A stretch of 64,000 nucleotides of DNA from Ciona intestinalis (lineage: Eukaryota; Chordata; Ascidiacea; Phlebobranchia; Cionidae). Below, in pieces: positions 54,224 to 64,000 of the stretch (its first letter is position 1; each line of letters starts with the position of its first letter). Location: positions 7,836,050-7,900,049 of the forward strand of contig NC_020166.2 of NCBI RefSeq assembly GCF_000224145.3, given 5' to 3'. Position numbers and translations under genes: made by a program. The notes beneath the pieces are model-generated. The model did not search any database. It was not told where the DNA came from and worked only from the letters and a program-made list of their open reading frames with translations.

Positions 54224-54705
54224 ATCCCAGAGAATTTTCCGAAATATTTAATTCAAGCAAGTTATTATCTGTACATAAAAGTGTTACCCTAATCACAACA
54301 ATATGACATTTCAATTCAAAATATGATCCACATACGTAACTTGAACTAGTTACTAGTATATTCATTTTACGTCTCATGCGACATTATGGGTTTTGGTTTC
54401 ACTTAGTTATCAGCGCGATATATCTAGTAGATTTTATATAGATGTTTAAACAACTTGCGTTTGGTTTGTTCGTATTATCTTCGGTTTAAGAGACGTCGTT
54501 TTCTAAATATAAAGTTTTTAGTTATAGTTTATTACATAATAAACTATATACTATAGTCTGAATTATTTTGTGTTTACCCAGTAATGTGTTATAAATCAGA
54601 AAATAAAACGCGTCATTCAGTGACTTTGGATGACTTCTCTTTTCATATAATATTTCATTTAAATTTCACAACATTAAAGCATTCTATTATAATAATAATT
54701 GCAAT

Positions 54706-54900
54706 ATATAGTAGAGTGTAAAATGGGACACCTTTTTATTCTAGATTCTCGTCTCATTTAAAATTAAAATTAAAACTTTCAAAGAATTATAAAACCAAAC
54801 CTTTACGACTCCCAAAGATTGTTTTCAAATGTTTAAAACACGACCAGAATATTTGGATATTATGTGCTAAAGGTGTCCCATCTTCCCCCATAATACTATT
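54706..54900 (+). mobile_element. MITE copy 30, reverse
   Basis: Left end ATATAGTAGAGTGTAAAATG; right end CCCATCTTCCCCCATAATAC. Confidence 0.85.
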
Positions 54901-54903
54901 TGT

Positions 54904-55047
54904 CTCTTTGATTTCAGTAGCGAACATTTAGAAATATTTTAAACAAACAGACAGGATACAGAGACGAAACAACAGTTATCAAAACATGATTACAGTTAAA
55001 AACATATTTACATTTAATTGGAAGAAAATAAGTGTGGTCGCTACACC
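54904..55047 (+). repeat. Dispersed repeat family 'GGTGGC..GACAGG', copy 3
   Basis: TTTGATTTCAGTAGCGAACAT, ATTTTAAACAAACAGACAGGATAC, CAACAGTTATCAAAACATGATTACAG and a final GTGTGGTCGCTAC, colinear with the copy at 37428. It is wedged between two MITEs. Confidence 0.7.
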
Positions 55048-55056
55048 GAGTACCAT

Positions 55057-55260
55057 TATAGTAGGGTGGTGGAACACGGACACCATTAACACATAATATC
55101 TATAAATATCCTGATCACATTTTAAACAATTAACAACGGTCTATGGGGGTCGCGAGAAAACGGTTTTATAATTATTTGAATGTTATTTAATTACTACCAA
55201 ATTAGTCGAAAAAATAGAATAAAAATTTGTCCCATATTCCCCCACCCTATATACTGTATA
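55057..55260 (+). mobile_element. MITE copy 31, forward
   Basis: Left end ATTATAGTAGGGTGGTGGAA; right end CCCATATTCCCCCACCCTAT. Confidence 0.85.
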
Positions 55261-55481
55261 TAGTAGCTAGCTTCAAATACATTTGGATATAGTGTGACAA
55301 ATTCGTCTTTGAATTCATCTACACGTAATGATCGAACCACCGATATAACATTCTAGTTTATCGTTTCATATCACTGTCTATTTTTTTGTACCGTCGTAAC
55401 CTTTGCCCGTATGTAATGGTTTCTTTTGAAATCGGTTCGTTCACGAAATGTATATGCCTGATTTTATCGGTTTCACATTCA

Positions 55482-55622
55482 ATTGTATCGAATTATTCTA
55501 TAGTATCGCCGAAAAGGCAGCAGCAAATTTGCACGAAATCTAGGCTGCTATCTGATTTTACGGATCCCGCATACAACTGTGCCGAATTATTTTATAAGAT
55601 CGGCAGAAGGTAGTAGTAAATT
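55482..55622. repeat. Diverged tandem duplication, ~92-bp period
   Basis: CGAATTATTCTATAGTATCG and GCAGCAGCAAATTT at 55490-55530 recur as CGAATTATTTTATAAGATCG and GTAGTAGTAAATTT at 55582-55622. Confidence 0.6.
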
Positions 55623-56395
55623 TGACTCAGTCTTTGAGTAGTAAATTTGATTATATCTTACTGTTTTTGTAGTGCTACTATTTTAAGAATTAAGGCTTGC
55701 CTGAATAAATGATCCATGATGTAATGGGTGTGATTCTCAATCTTATCTATTGGATTTAAAAAACCTAAAAAGTCTGTTTCAGATGATCTGTAGATTTTAC
55801 CTTTGCAACTTTTTTTAAACGGTACAAATAAACGATCTGTGGGTTTCACTTTTACATTTCGAACTTTTGTTAAATGGTTCACGACCCCGCAACCCAGACA
55901 GTATAGCTCCGTCTTAATCCGGAAATCCCGTTTTTATAGACTGCGCGTATCTTTCTGTATCTCGGCAAATATTGCGTACCGCCAATGTGCAGCTGTCGGT
56001 TTTGCAATTAGAGCTGGAAAAGTCAGCTGTAACCTCAAAATTTCAATACTTTTGTTGGTAAATTTCCATTGCCGTTGTTGGAGACGTGCTGGCATCGAAC
56101 CCCGCTGGCGCTTTTACTATTTATGGGAAATCGTGTTGCACTGCGATGATCAGTTTAGATTAGGTTGAGTGGTACATACAAAACGCAGATGCGCCGCCCG
56201 TTTCTGAGGTGCGGTTATTCAGTGACATTTTCGAAAGGCCGACATCATGCGCCGACGACCGGTGAGTAAATTAAGGTCGTTCTAAATTTTTGGATGACGT
56301 AAAATATGACCTCTCTTGCGAAAGTTAGCGAATACTTTTTGATAAGATTCGATGTCGCAGGAGGGCGTAGGTCAGCTGATTTTTTAACCACATGA

Positions 56396-56512
56396 TGTCT
56401 CGCATTACGAGGGCCTTCACTGCGATCAGGCAGGCAGTGGGTCCAAGGTGAGACTAGGCCATTGCACATAGGCTTAGCTGACCCTTGCGATTACCCTAAA
56501 AAACTCTAGCGG
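56396..56512 (+). ncRNA. Truncated U1 snRNA-like sequence
   Basis: Stem-loop I and the first part of stem-loop II are identical to the copy at 2228-2391 over more than 40 nt, including the loop GATCAGGCAG. CATTGCACATAGGCTTAGCTGACCCTTGCGATTACCCT follows, with the same colinearity to U1. Stem-loop III is broken (CCTAAAAAACTC), and no Sm site or stem-loop IV is visible after it. The 5' end again lacks ACTTACCTG. Most likely a pseudogene of the same variant. Confidence 0.55.
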
Positions 56513-59500
56513 TTTGAATTCAAGGCCATATCCCCCGGTATTATATAAGGATAAACAGACACGGCATGTATCCTTCGTGAGAAATTATTTTTATTGATAA
56601 ATACCGCACAGTAATCCATGATTGGTAACAATATACGAGGTGCCTGATGTGTATAAATTTAAACATTTTAACACAACCCTGTTTCGTATTTTTAGATGTC
56701 TTTTTAATTTACTATACATAGATTTTTTTACTAAATGTATGTACCACTTATCCTGATACGGACAAAATGCAGTTATTCAATAAAGTGCCAATATAAATAA
56801 TTCCCACAAAAAGTGTGTTTATTTTTATATAAACTTGAAACCTGTGTCGGAACTAAGTAGCTGCATTCTTACGCAATTCTACGCCTTAGCTGAGTTTTTA
56901 TTCGCTCGTAAAGGTTAACCGGTAATGGCCGCTTCGTAACGACCAACGGCGTTTTACCATTTAAGCTAACAGCCAATGCAGCGTTGTCGTACCCGTGGCT
57001 TGCACCACACGTGAATCATCCAGTAATCCCTAGTCGGCGTTATGTTACAACAGCAGCAACGCTTTCATGTCGTAATATCTTGCATAAAATCTTAATATCT
57101 TTCTTGATATCTGTTCTGGACTGTTCTTAGAAAAGACAACCAAAAGCTTCAGCAGTGCGTTTGTGTATGATCTGATCTTGTATTAATGTTACCACAGAAG
57201 CAACTCTTAATTGCATGCAATTTTATTACCTTACTTGAAATCTGTGTAGAGTTTAAATATAAATATTTACAGAAACAAAAAGTATTTACAAAAATGTATG
57301 GGGTTTAATAAATGGGATAACTATAGCATATAATATCCCATATTTCCGAATGTTTTACTTTAACAATTACCACGCCATTTTAGGGTTGAAAGAATACGTT
57401 TATATACATTTCTGTAAATATTCTTTGTTTAAAACCAAATGATAAAAGCAAAAATAAACGTCTTATCCCATATATACCGATTATACCCCAAACTAATATG
57501 TAATCAGTTGTTTGTAAAAAAGATGAAGCAAAGACCTAAACATTGTTTAAACAATAAGATCCGATCTTGCGTAAAAGCGTGGTATAGATTAAATGTAAAT
57601 ATTCACAGAGTATTTATTCAATATGGTTGCCAAAAGGCAGAGTTTTTAAATTGTACAAACAATCTAACGTTTGGGGTTCGAGAAATTGCTCAATTATGGC
57701 AGACAGCACTCAATTGGAGTGATGGATCGTTAAATTCATTTCACGAATCGGATCCTACGTACAACATTTTGTTCTATTTATTAATTCTAAAATGTCTAAT
57801 TTAATGACGATGTGTTATTGCTATTAAAATATACATCACGATTATTTCTAACAAACTATTTCCGTTTTCTTGCGGCGACATGTATATACTTAAAGCTTAA
57901 TTTAATACTTCTATATTAAGCAATGTTCTAATCCACGGACTGCACTTGAGTTAGATACAAAACATAGTCCCATTCTCGTTGCTTCATCCCTATTGTTAAA
58001 ACACCCGCAAAGTTGATTCCAAGATCAATCGGTATTTCTCTTTCGTGGAAATTCAACGAAAAACGGAATACTTTTTTCGGAAGTGCTACCACCGTTCCAC
58101 TGAGTCTGAGTCATCGACGATTATCCAGTTCAAGTTTGGCTCGATCAAACCGGAATTAACCGGAATAGAAAGGTCAGATTTTGACAACAGCTCATGGCGA
58201 TGTCGCTGCTTTGGGTCATTAATGCTGTTTCGAGAGAAGTGTTTACTCTCGGTTTTGTTGGTATTGGTTTATTCGGACGCACTCGTGATGTGAATCTCCC
58301 AATAAATATATTTAAGTATAACGTCGTATATTTTGATAACGAAAGCGTAATTAATCTGCACACATTGGTTGAATATTCTGAATGTTTCTGATGCTAAAAT
58401 TATCCATTATTAGATTACAGGTTTTACGAGCTTAAATGTAGCTTAAATATAATACCATTCACACTTATAACATCACTCTTGACTTCGTCTTTTTTTTATC
58501 TCTAAACACACATCAAGGCAAAAATAGTCGGTTTCATGAAACAAAATACGATTTGCGTTTAACGCATCATTTTGCACAAATATTCCATCTGATTTTATAC
58601 CATTATACACAAGATGCATCTTGTTTTATGCTATTGCATATAATGTATTTAGTAAACTTAAAATATGTTAGATCCGTTATCTGCTTTACTGGTAACCTTC
58701 GTATATTGTGGTTACTGAATAGCGCGAGTTATGAGACGTTTGGTTTATGTCATGTGGAATTTTGTACACAGATAAGCAACACCAAAAAACTTACATATTT
58801 CGCGCTAAAAACCTTTAGGAGTGGGCGTTCCCGTGTTAAAAAGATGTCGGATTATAACGTGGTTTCGGTGTTGGTGGCGTAGGTTATGCTACGTCTAAAT
58901 ATTACTATATAATTCTTAGATGAGACGCAATTCTCCTCAGAAAGTTTGGTTATTGCGCGCTATGTGGTTCGAGCCCACGGCGCTTACATTTCTAGTCAAA
59001 AAAATATCAAAACCGACACCCAAGTTAGATTAGAACCTCATTCACGCTATTCGGTGAGTAAAACGACGCAATGGCAAGTTTAATTTGAGCAGTGACTCAA
59101 CTTTGAACATGTGTTACGTATTTCAAGTTTGTGAGAAACAGACGAAGTATACAATAAAGCAAAGGATATTTACGAAAATAAGATTTATGCTTATCTTTGT
59201 CAATCAACAGGGATTTTCATTTACGTCATCTTTGTTCAAAGCACATCAACAATAACCCAACACGCGTCATAACATTTTAGCTGTTTCGTATATTCCCTAG
59301 AAAAACCAAAATTTCGAATCATCTTTTCTAAACTGCTGCGCGTCTACGCATGCTCCGCCACAGGCGTACGCATACATCCAAGTTCTTGTGCGTATTTAGT
59401 ATTTTTCCCGTTCAAGATCTCGCGACCTTCGGTTGTATTTCACCTTAAAATGTAACCACACCCGTCATAACTACGTGTCTGCCTCCACGCCCGTGCGCGC

Positions 59501-61250
59501 CGTACACCGTAATTGTTCAAGACCGAAACAATCAATGTCACTGCTGTTTACCCTTATTGTTTTAGTGGAACGTGCTGTATTTGTTCCTGTTTAGAAATGA
59601 GCCTTATATACTTCGTTCCATTCCACGCGATTATCTTTATCATTTAGTTATAGCTCTTTTATGTTTTGCATCTAATTGAAGGATTAAAATCTCGTAGCCG
59701 TTATTGCAAATATGTATGCAGTCGCATCAAAAAGCAGAATGTAAACAAACCATTATATATCACTGTACCGTGAAATCTTAGCTAATATGTGGCATTCTGG
59801 TGCGCCAGTTACGGATAGGCGATACTGTTTTTAAAATCTCATTACCTCGTTATGATATCCATACAACACGCGCTAATCGAAATACAATGAATATTGTGCG
59901 GAATATACTAACCCGATACGTTTTTTTTCACACCCGCGTTTGAAAGGCCGCGTAATTCAAGTAATGATCACCGCAAATTTTCATCTCGTGTTTTAATCGG
60001 AGCCAGAAATAAGCCGCAAAAGTCTTGAATGTTGAAAACTTTAAAGTGTAAACTTGCTGCGTTTCCAACTTCTTATATTAAATCACCGGTTTTCGACCTT
60101 GCATCAAAACTAATCAACCTTTGAAGTTAATTTTCTTCGAGTGGCACAGACGCCGTAGTTTTACACACAAAGATATTTGTTACACGATCAAAACGCTGTA
60201 CTTCAGCGCAGAATTCAGAGTTATAACCTTTCTTCGATAGCCACATACCTACATGGTTGTTTATGCTACAAGTAAACAATGCGTAAATTGGCATCATTGT
60301 TTAAGTGTTTGACTTCGGTTTCAAGTTCACTTTCGAAACGACGTTAAATGCCACAGTGTGTTATTATGAAAAAATCTGTAAATCCCTTTATACTTTGTTT
60401 TATTGATTTCCATAATAATTTAATGATGTTCCATTAGGACTCTTTAAATATTTCAATTATGTAGATGCATTGCCTATACTAGATCATAATACATCTAATA
60501 CCAAACATTCAACACTGCCCACTTTTGCATGTTAAGTTTCGGCAAAATTTCTAACCGTATAACTACATATATATATATATGCCTACCATTAACGCGGACC
60601 CCATGTTGTGCAAATATTTTAAAGGGGAACTCATGATTATTTTTATACAAGTTTAATAATAATTTCACCCCATATTTCGGAAACTCCCATCGTGCAACGC
60701 GTCCGCCCAACGTTGGCATCCTTTCTTTGAAGCGGGAATAATTTTGACACCGATCGACCGATTTAGAACAAAACAGGCTTTTAAAAAGCAGTTTTAGACA
60801 AACTAGTAATAACAATCACATAAATAGAAATAAAAGTGCGAAAAATAGAATTTTATATCCAGAAATGAATCCGCTGAAGTTTGCGGCTGGATGAACGTCA
60901 TTCTGTGACGTCCTGTGACGTAGGCGCGTGCGTCGGTTTTACCTGAAATTACTGTAAAATTCTGCGATCGCATGATATTATTTGTCTCACGTTCTATTTT
61001 CCTGTTACCCCTTATTTTTTAAAACAAAGCTATATAACGTTCAAATTAATGTTTGGGGACAGGGGAATCTATCAGAACTCGACTGTTGAAGTTATATTTC
61101 GAAAATTAGATAAGAACTGTGTATAATTAAACTCTGCGCAATGTAAGTAACTGACGTACGGTACCAACCAATTTTCACGGCTATTCTGGTCAAATAGCCC
61201 GCGGGCCCGCAGCTGAAATAGACGCGCTCGGTGAAAGCAAAAGCGTTTAC
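56513..61250. other. Gene-poor stretch upstream of transcription-factor gene
   Basis: Contains a degraded MITE at about 57297-57500 and several ORFs of 65-121 codons (57439, 58045, 58145 minus, 58553, 60495 minus), none with a domain, signal peptide or splice context I can defend. The 3' part (from about 59300) is richer in CG and may hold regulatory sequence. Confidence 0.45.
60894..60922. promoter_or_regulatory. Cluster of three CRE-like sites
   Basis: AACGTCAT (60894-60901, the complement of ATGACGTT), TGACGTC (60906-60912) and TGACGTA (60916-60922) fall within 29 bp, about 340-365 bp upstream of the start codon at 61261. The core TGACGT is the CREB/ATF half-site, though none is the full palindrome TGACGTCA. 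This suggests cAMP or stress control of the downstream gene. Confidence 0.45.
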
Positions 61251-61260
61251 GCTGTGAGAA

Positions 61261-62643
61261 ATGGAGAGTGTTATATCAACTGACCGTTTGAGTACTTCTG
61301 GAGAGCAGCGTCTGCGAAAAAATGCGTGTTTGGCTTATATATGCGACGACTGCGCAGAGACATCAAACCCACTTGTATTTGCAACGATCATGAGAACAGC
61401 GTTACAAGAGCAAGGTTGAATGTAGCGAAAAGGCGAAATATGTTTTACGCTCAAGTTCATATACTGTGCTATAGTAGTTAACATAACTTGATCAGAAAAA
61501 TGTCAAAAGTTAAAACATTATTTATACAATGTTGTGCTGGTATTCGCAACGTTTAGTATTCAGTAACACAATGTTATGCCTGGCAGAGTTTTAATTAAGA
61601 GATATACGTACTTACCAACTGCAGTATTATCAATGTTTTTTGCTGTTACTTCAGCCTGCAGCGGAATTTGAGATGTCTTATTCTGCCGAATTACAATTTT
61701 CTATTGCATCACAAACAAATCGTATCGAGAGTAGCCCGCCCCGGTTAACGTCTTGTAGCGACGCAGGCTACAGCAGCAGTGGAACACCAAGTATAACTAA
61801 CAGCCCGAGCGAGTTTTCATTCGATCCTGCTGATTTCTCTCATCCTAATCTCACATTAGATGAAATGGACTTGGACGCATTCGACGCATGTAGGGTTAAA
61901 CAAGAACCAGATCTCTACGCTTTGCATAACTCTAACCCAAGAAGGCGATCAGTGGCAACTTGCTCGACCGCAAAACAGGGGCTTTCGGGAATGCCAATCT
62001 CAGGGTATAACTCAAGTGCTACCCTGCAAAGACCGAACAGCGCAAATTGCCTGACCGTACCGCAAGAGAATTACATTAGAAACTTTGAGAGTTCGCCTCT
62101 GCAGCAGCAGCACGTTCCTATGCAATCTAGTTCTTCGTTGTGCTGTTTCTCCAACGTCGTGTCAACTTTCGACGTACCAAGTCCCAAGCTATGCAACAAC
62201 AGCACGACAGCTAGCATCGTTCACGAGCCACTGTTTGAAAAGTTCCCGAATACTCAAAACTTTTTCTCCGGGCAAGACACCCTGAAACCGGAATTGGTGC
62301 GGAGACAGCACTCGGACAGCGTGATTTTCGGACAGGAAAGCTTCCAGCAAAACTCGACACAGAGCACAAATACACAGAATCGCAGTTTTAGCAGCAGTTT
62401 AAATGCCGTTGACCTCCGTAACAGAGCTGAAGACTTCGGTTTCATGGACCCTTCCATGCTTACTATTCAAAGTAGCCCAGGACAGGATAGAAAACACAAA
62501 ACTCGTTTAAACGGTTCGGTTCAATCGAATTACAATAAGTTGACAACAACACCAAACTTATCACATCAAGGCACGTCTTGTGACTTCGTTCCTTTTGTTC
62601 CACCACAAACAAATCTAAAGTCCTGTCAATTTTCAACCCCAAG
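61261..62643 (+). CDS. Probable transcription factor, N-terminal exons (partial)
   Basis: Two exons, 61261-61414 and 61662-62643, join in phase 1 (…ALQEQ-AEFEMSYSAE…) and give 378 codons plus two bases. The open frame then leaves through a donor (CCAAG|GTACGT), so the rest lies beyond the window. The product starts MESVISTDRLSTSGEQRLRK and has a short Cys segment (YICDDCAE). It is then Ser/Asn/Gln/Pro-rich with acidic stretches (DEMDLDAFDAC) and a sumoylation-type VKQEPD motif. Other features are a QQQ run and RRQHSDS, a possible basophilic kinase site. This is the look of a transactivation region ahead of a DNA-binding domain. A nuclear receptor, bZIP or other class cannot be chosen without the next exon. 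The first donor (GTTGAA) is weak, and an alternative start at 61640 would skip exon 1 and read through the acceptor region. Confidence 0.6.
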
Positions 62644-64000
62644 GTACGTTTTTAAAGACAGTTTCATCGAAAGGTTTTTCAGAGTTGTTAACTGTATTCA
62701 GGCGTCTTAACTCGTAACCAGACTTACGATGTGTATTCAGTTTCGTGCGTGTTTACAAATTCATATCTTATGTGCCACAGTTTATTGCGACAGCCAGATA
62801 ATCTCAAACATGTCTCCAACGCAAGTTGCACACGTTTTAGCTGTAACGTATATGAATATATTCATTTGTAAAGGCGACTAAAACAACTCGTCCCGAACGG
62901 TTAGATTGGAAACTGAGTTTAATTACAGTAATCAATAATGGTTGAGTGTGGTTTTAGCTATTGGACGTCAGTGGTTGCATATCGCGTAATTACTCAGCTA
63001 ACTCTACGTTGCCATAAAAATTGTCGCCAATTAAGAGTCCAGTTAGAGGAAGCAACGTCAAAATAACATCGCTCGGCACACGCACAAATATCATATTTCA
63101 CTCGAACTGAAAATTTAGCAAACTATTCGCGTGCAGCCTTGGATAACGCGGTTATATATGTGACAATTCTGCTTAGCCACGAAAGATGTACTTTAGAAAC
63201 CACCAGACAGTTTCAATAGCTGTGATTTAAACATTACATTTAAAAGCTACAAGTGTTTAATCATATTTGCAAAATTGTTTCGCGTATAGCCTACATGCCT
63301 TTTCTTTGGCATACAAGGTGACCGTTATTGGGCAATTTGAACAAGTTCTCCCGTTGCTGCGTGACCACAAAGTCTGTTTACTTACGCTGGTGTCAGTTAG
63401 CGACGGGGTATATGACTCACCCACTAGATAACTATCAGCAGTGACGGCGGTTTCGAACGTTTATATTAAAGGATTGCAAAAGGTGTATATACGATACATT
63501 GCTTTGCCTAGACATGCAGGCGACCCTGCAAATTTTCATTCCATGTTAACAGCTTTAAAAAAAGCCTTACGTTTACTGTTACTACGTGTATGCTTCGTAA
63601 TTGGACGCATTTTGTTTCAGCAAATGTTTCAGAAAACAAACAGTACCGTGCGAAACTACGGTGCTGGGTGTCGTAAATCCCGGTAAATGCGAGCTAATTC
63701 GATAATTGTGACTCAAAATGTGAGTTGGGGCGTCGACGTTTTGTCGTTTTTCACCCGAACAAATCTATAATCGTCACTATATATGCATTCACTACAGTTC
63801 CCTGCTGCTGTCGTACAGATTCACAGAAGTGTTAGGTTTAACTGAAAATTTACTAATCCGGTAATTTAATTGGGTCGTAACCTTTGCTGTAAATGCTTGT
63901 CAGAACTTTGGCCTTCCCTTCACTTTAAACCTGCGCTAAATCAATGTTATAAGGCACACTCTGGTTTTGACGAAGTGTTTGACAAATACACAACGCAATT
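62644..64000. other. Intron of the transcription-factor gene
   Basis: No exon encoding a recognisable DNA-binding domain (zinc finger, bZIP, homeodomain or nuclear-receptor C4) was seen. An 81-codon ORF at 63441-63686 has no support. Confidence 0.5.

Noticed and set aside
55803..56168. 121-codon ORF, with a TCGAACCCC motif nearby that resembles a tRNA T-arm
   Set aside because: No domain, and the sequence around the motif does not fold as a tRNA by eye; probably a decayed SINE head.
57439..57804. 121-codon ORF starting MIKAKINVLS
   Set aside because: It begins inside a degraded MITE and has no recognisable domain or splice context.
61640..62710. Single-exon reading of the 356-codon ORF as a complete protein
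   Set aside because: The start region overlaps a pyrimidine-rich acceptor, exon 1 at 61261 joins in phase, and a strong donor at 62643 ends the coding-like composition before the stop.

Overview
The window reads as chordate genomic DNA, most likely from a solitary ascidian (Ciona or a close relative). It has small, intron-rich genes with GT-AG introns, AT-rich noncoding DNA, and chordate-type gene families. It also carries about thirty copies of one short terminal-inverted-repeat element and many tRNA-derived SINE pieces, similar in kind to the MITE and composite SINE reported from Ciona. The species call is an inference; no rRNA or mitochondrial marker is present. All exon models were built by hand from splice signals, reading frame and family similarity. 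In every multi-exon model that reaches a stop codon, the exon lengths sum to an exact multiple of three.

Layout. 1-2.4 kb: repeats, a doubtful Cys-rich ORF and a U1-snRNA-like gene on the minus strand. 2.9-10 kb: three tandem plus-strand genes for small proteins with one membrane segment, sharing one intron-phase pattern (an unnamed family). 10.7-12.7 kb (minus): a RhoF-like small GTPase with a long Ser/Thr-rich insert. 17.5-24.7 kb (plus): a choline kinase in 12 exons with a possible alternative first exon and a 1,001-bp hAT-type element in intron 2. 26.5-31.7 kb (plus): a PAQR/membrane progestin receptor-like protein in 8 exons. 34.8-41.4 kb (minus): Notchless (NLE1) in 12 exons, a ribosome-assembly factor. 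42.8-46.3 kb (minus): an UNC93-like multi-pass membrane protein in 8 exons, one intron with a GC donor. 49.1-50 kb (plus): a possible small secreted peptide in 3 exons. 50-61 kb: gene-poor, repeats and a second, truncated U1-like sequence. 61.3 kb to the end (plus): the first two coding exons of a probable transcription factor whose DNA-binding part lies beyond the window, with a cluster of CRE-like sites upstream.

The genes are unrelated housekeeping, signalling and membrane functions and do not form a pathway. The points most worth following are the tandem single-TM gene family, the paired U1-like genes lacking the canonical 5' splice-site-recognition sequence, and the way the MITE family sits close to exon edges.
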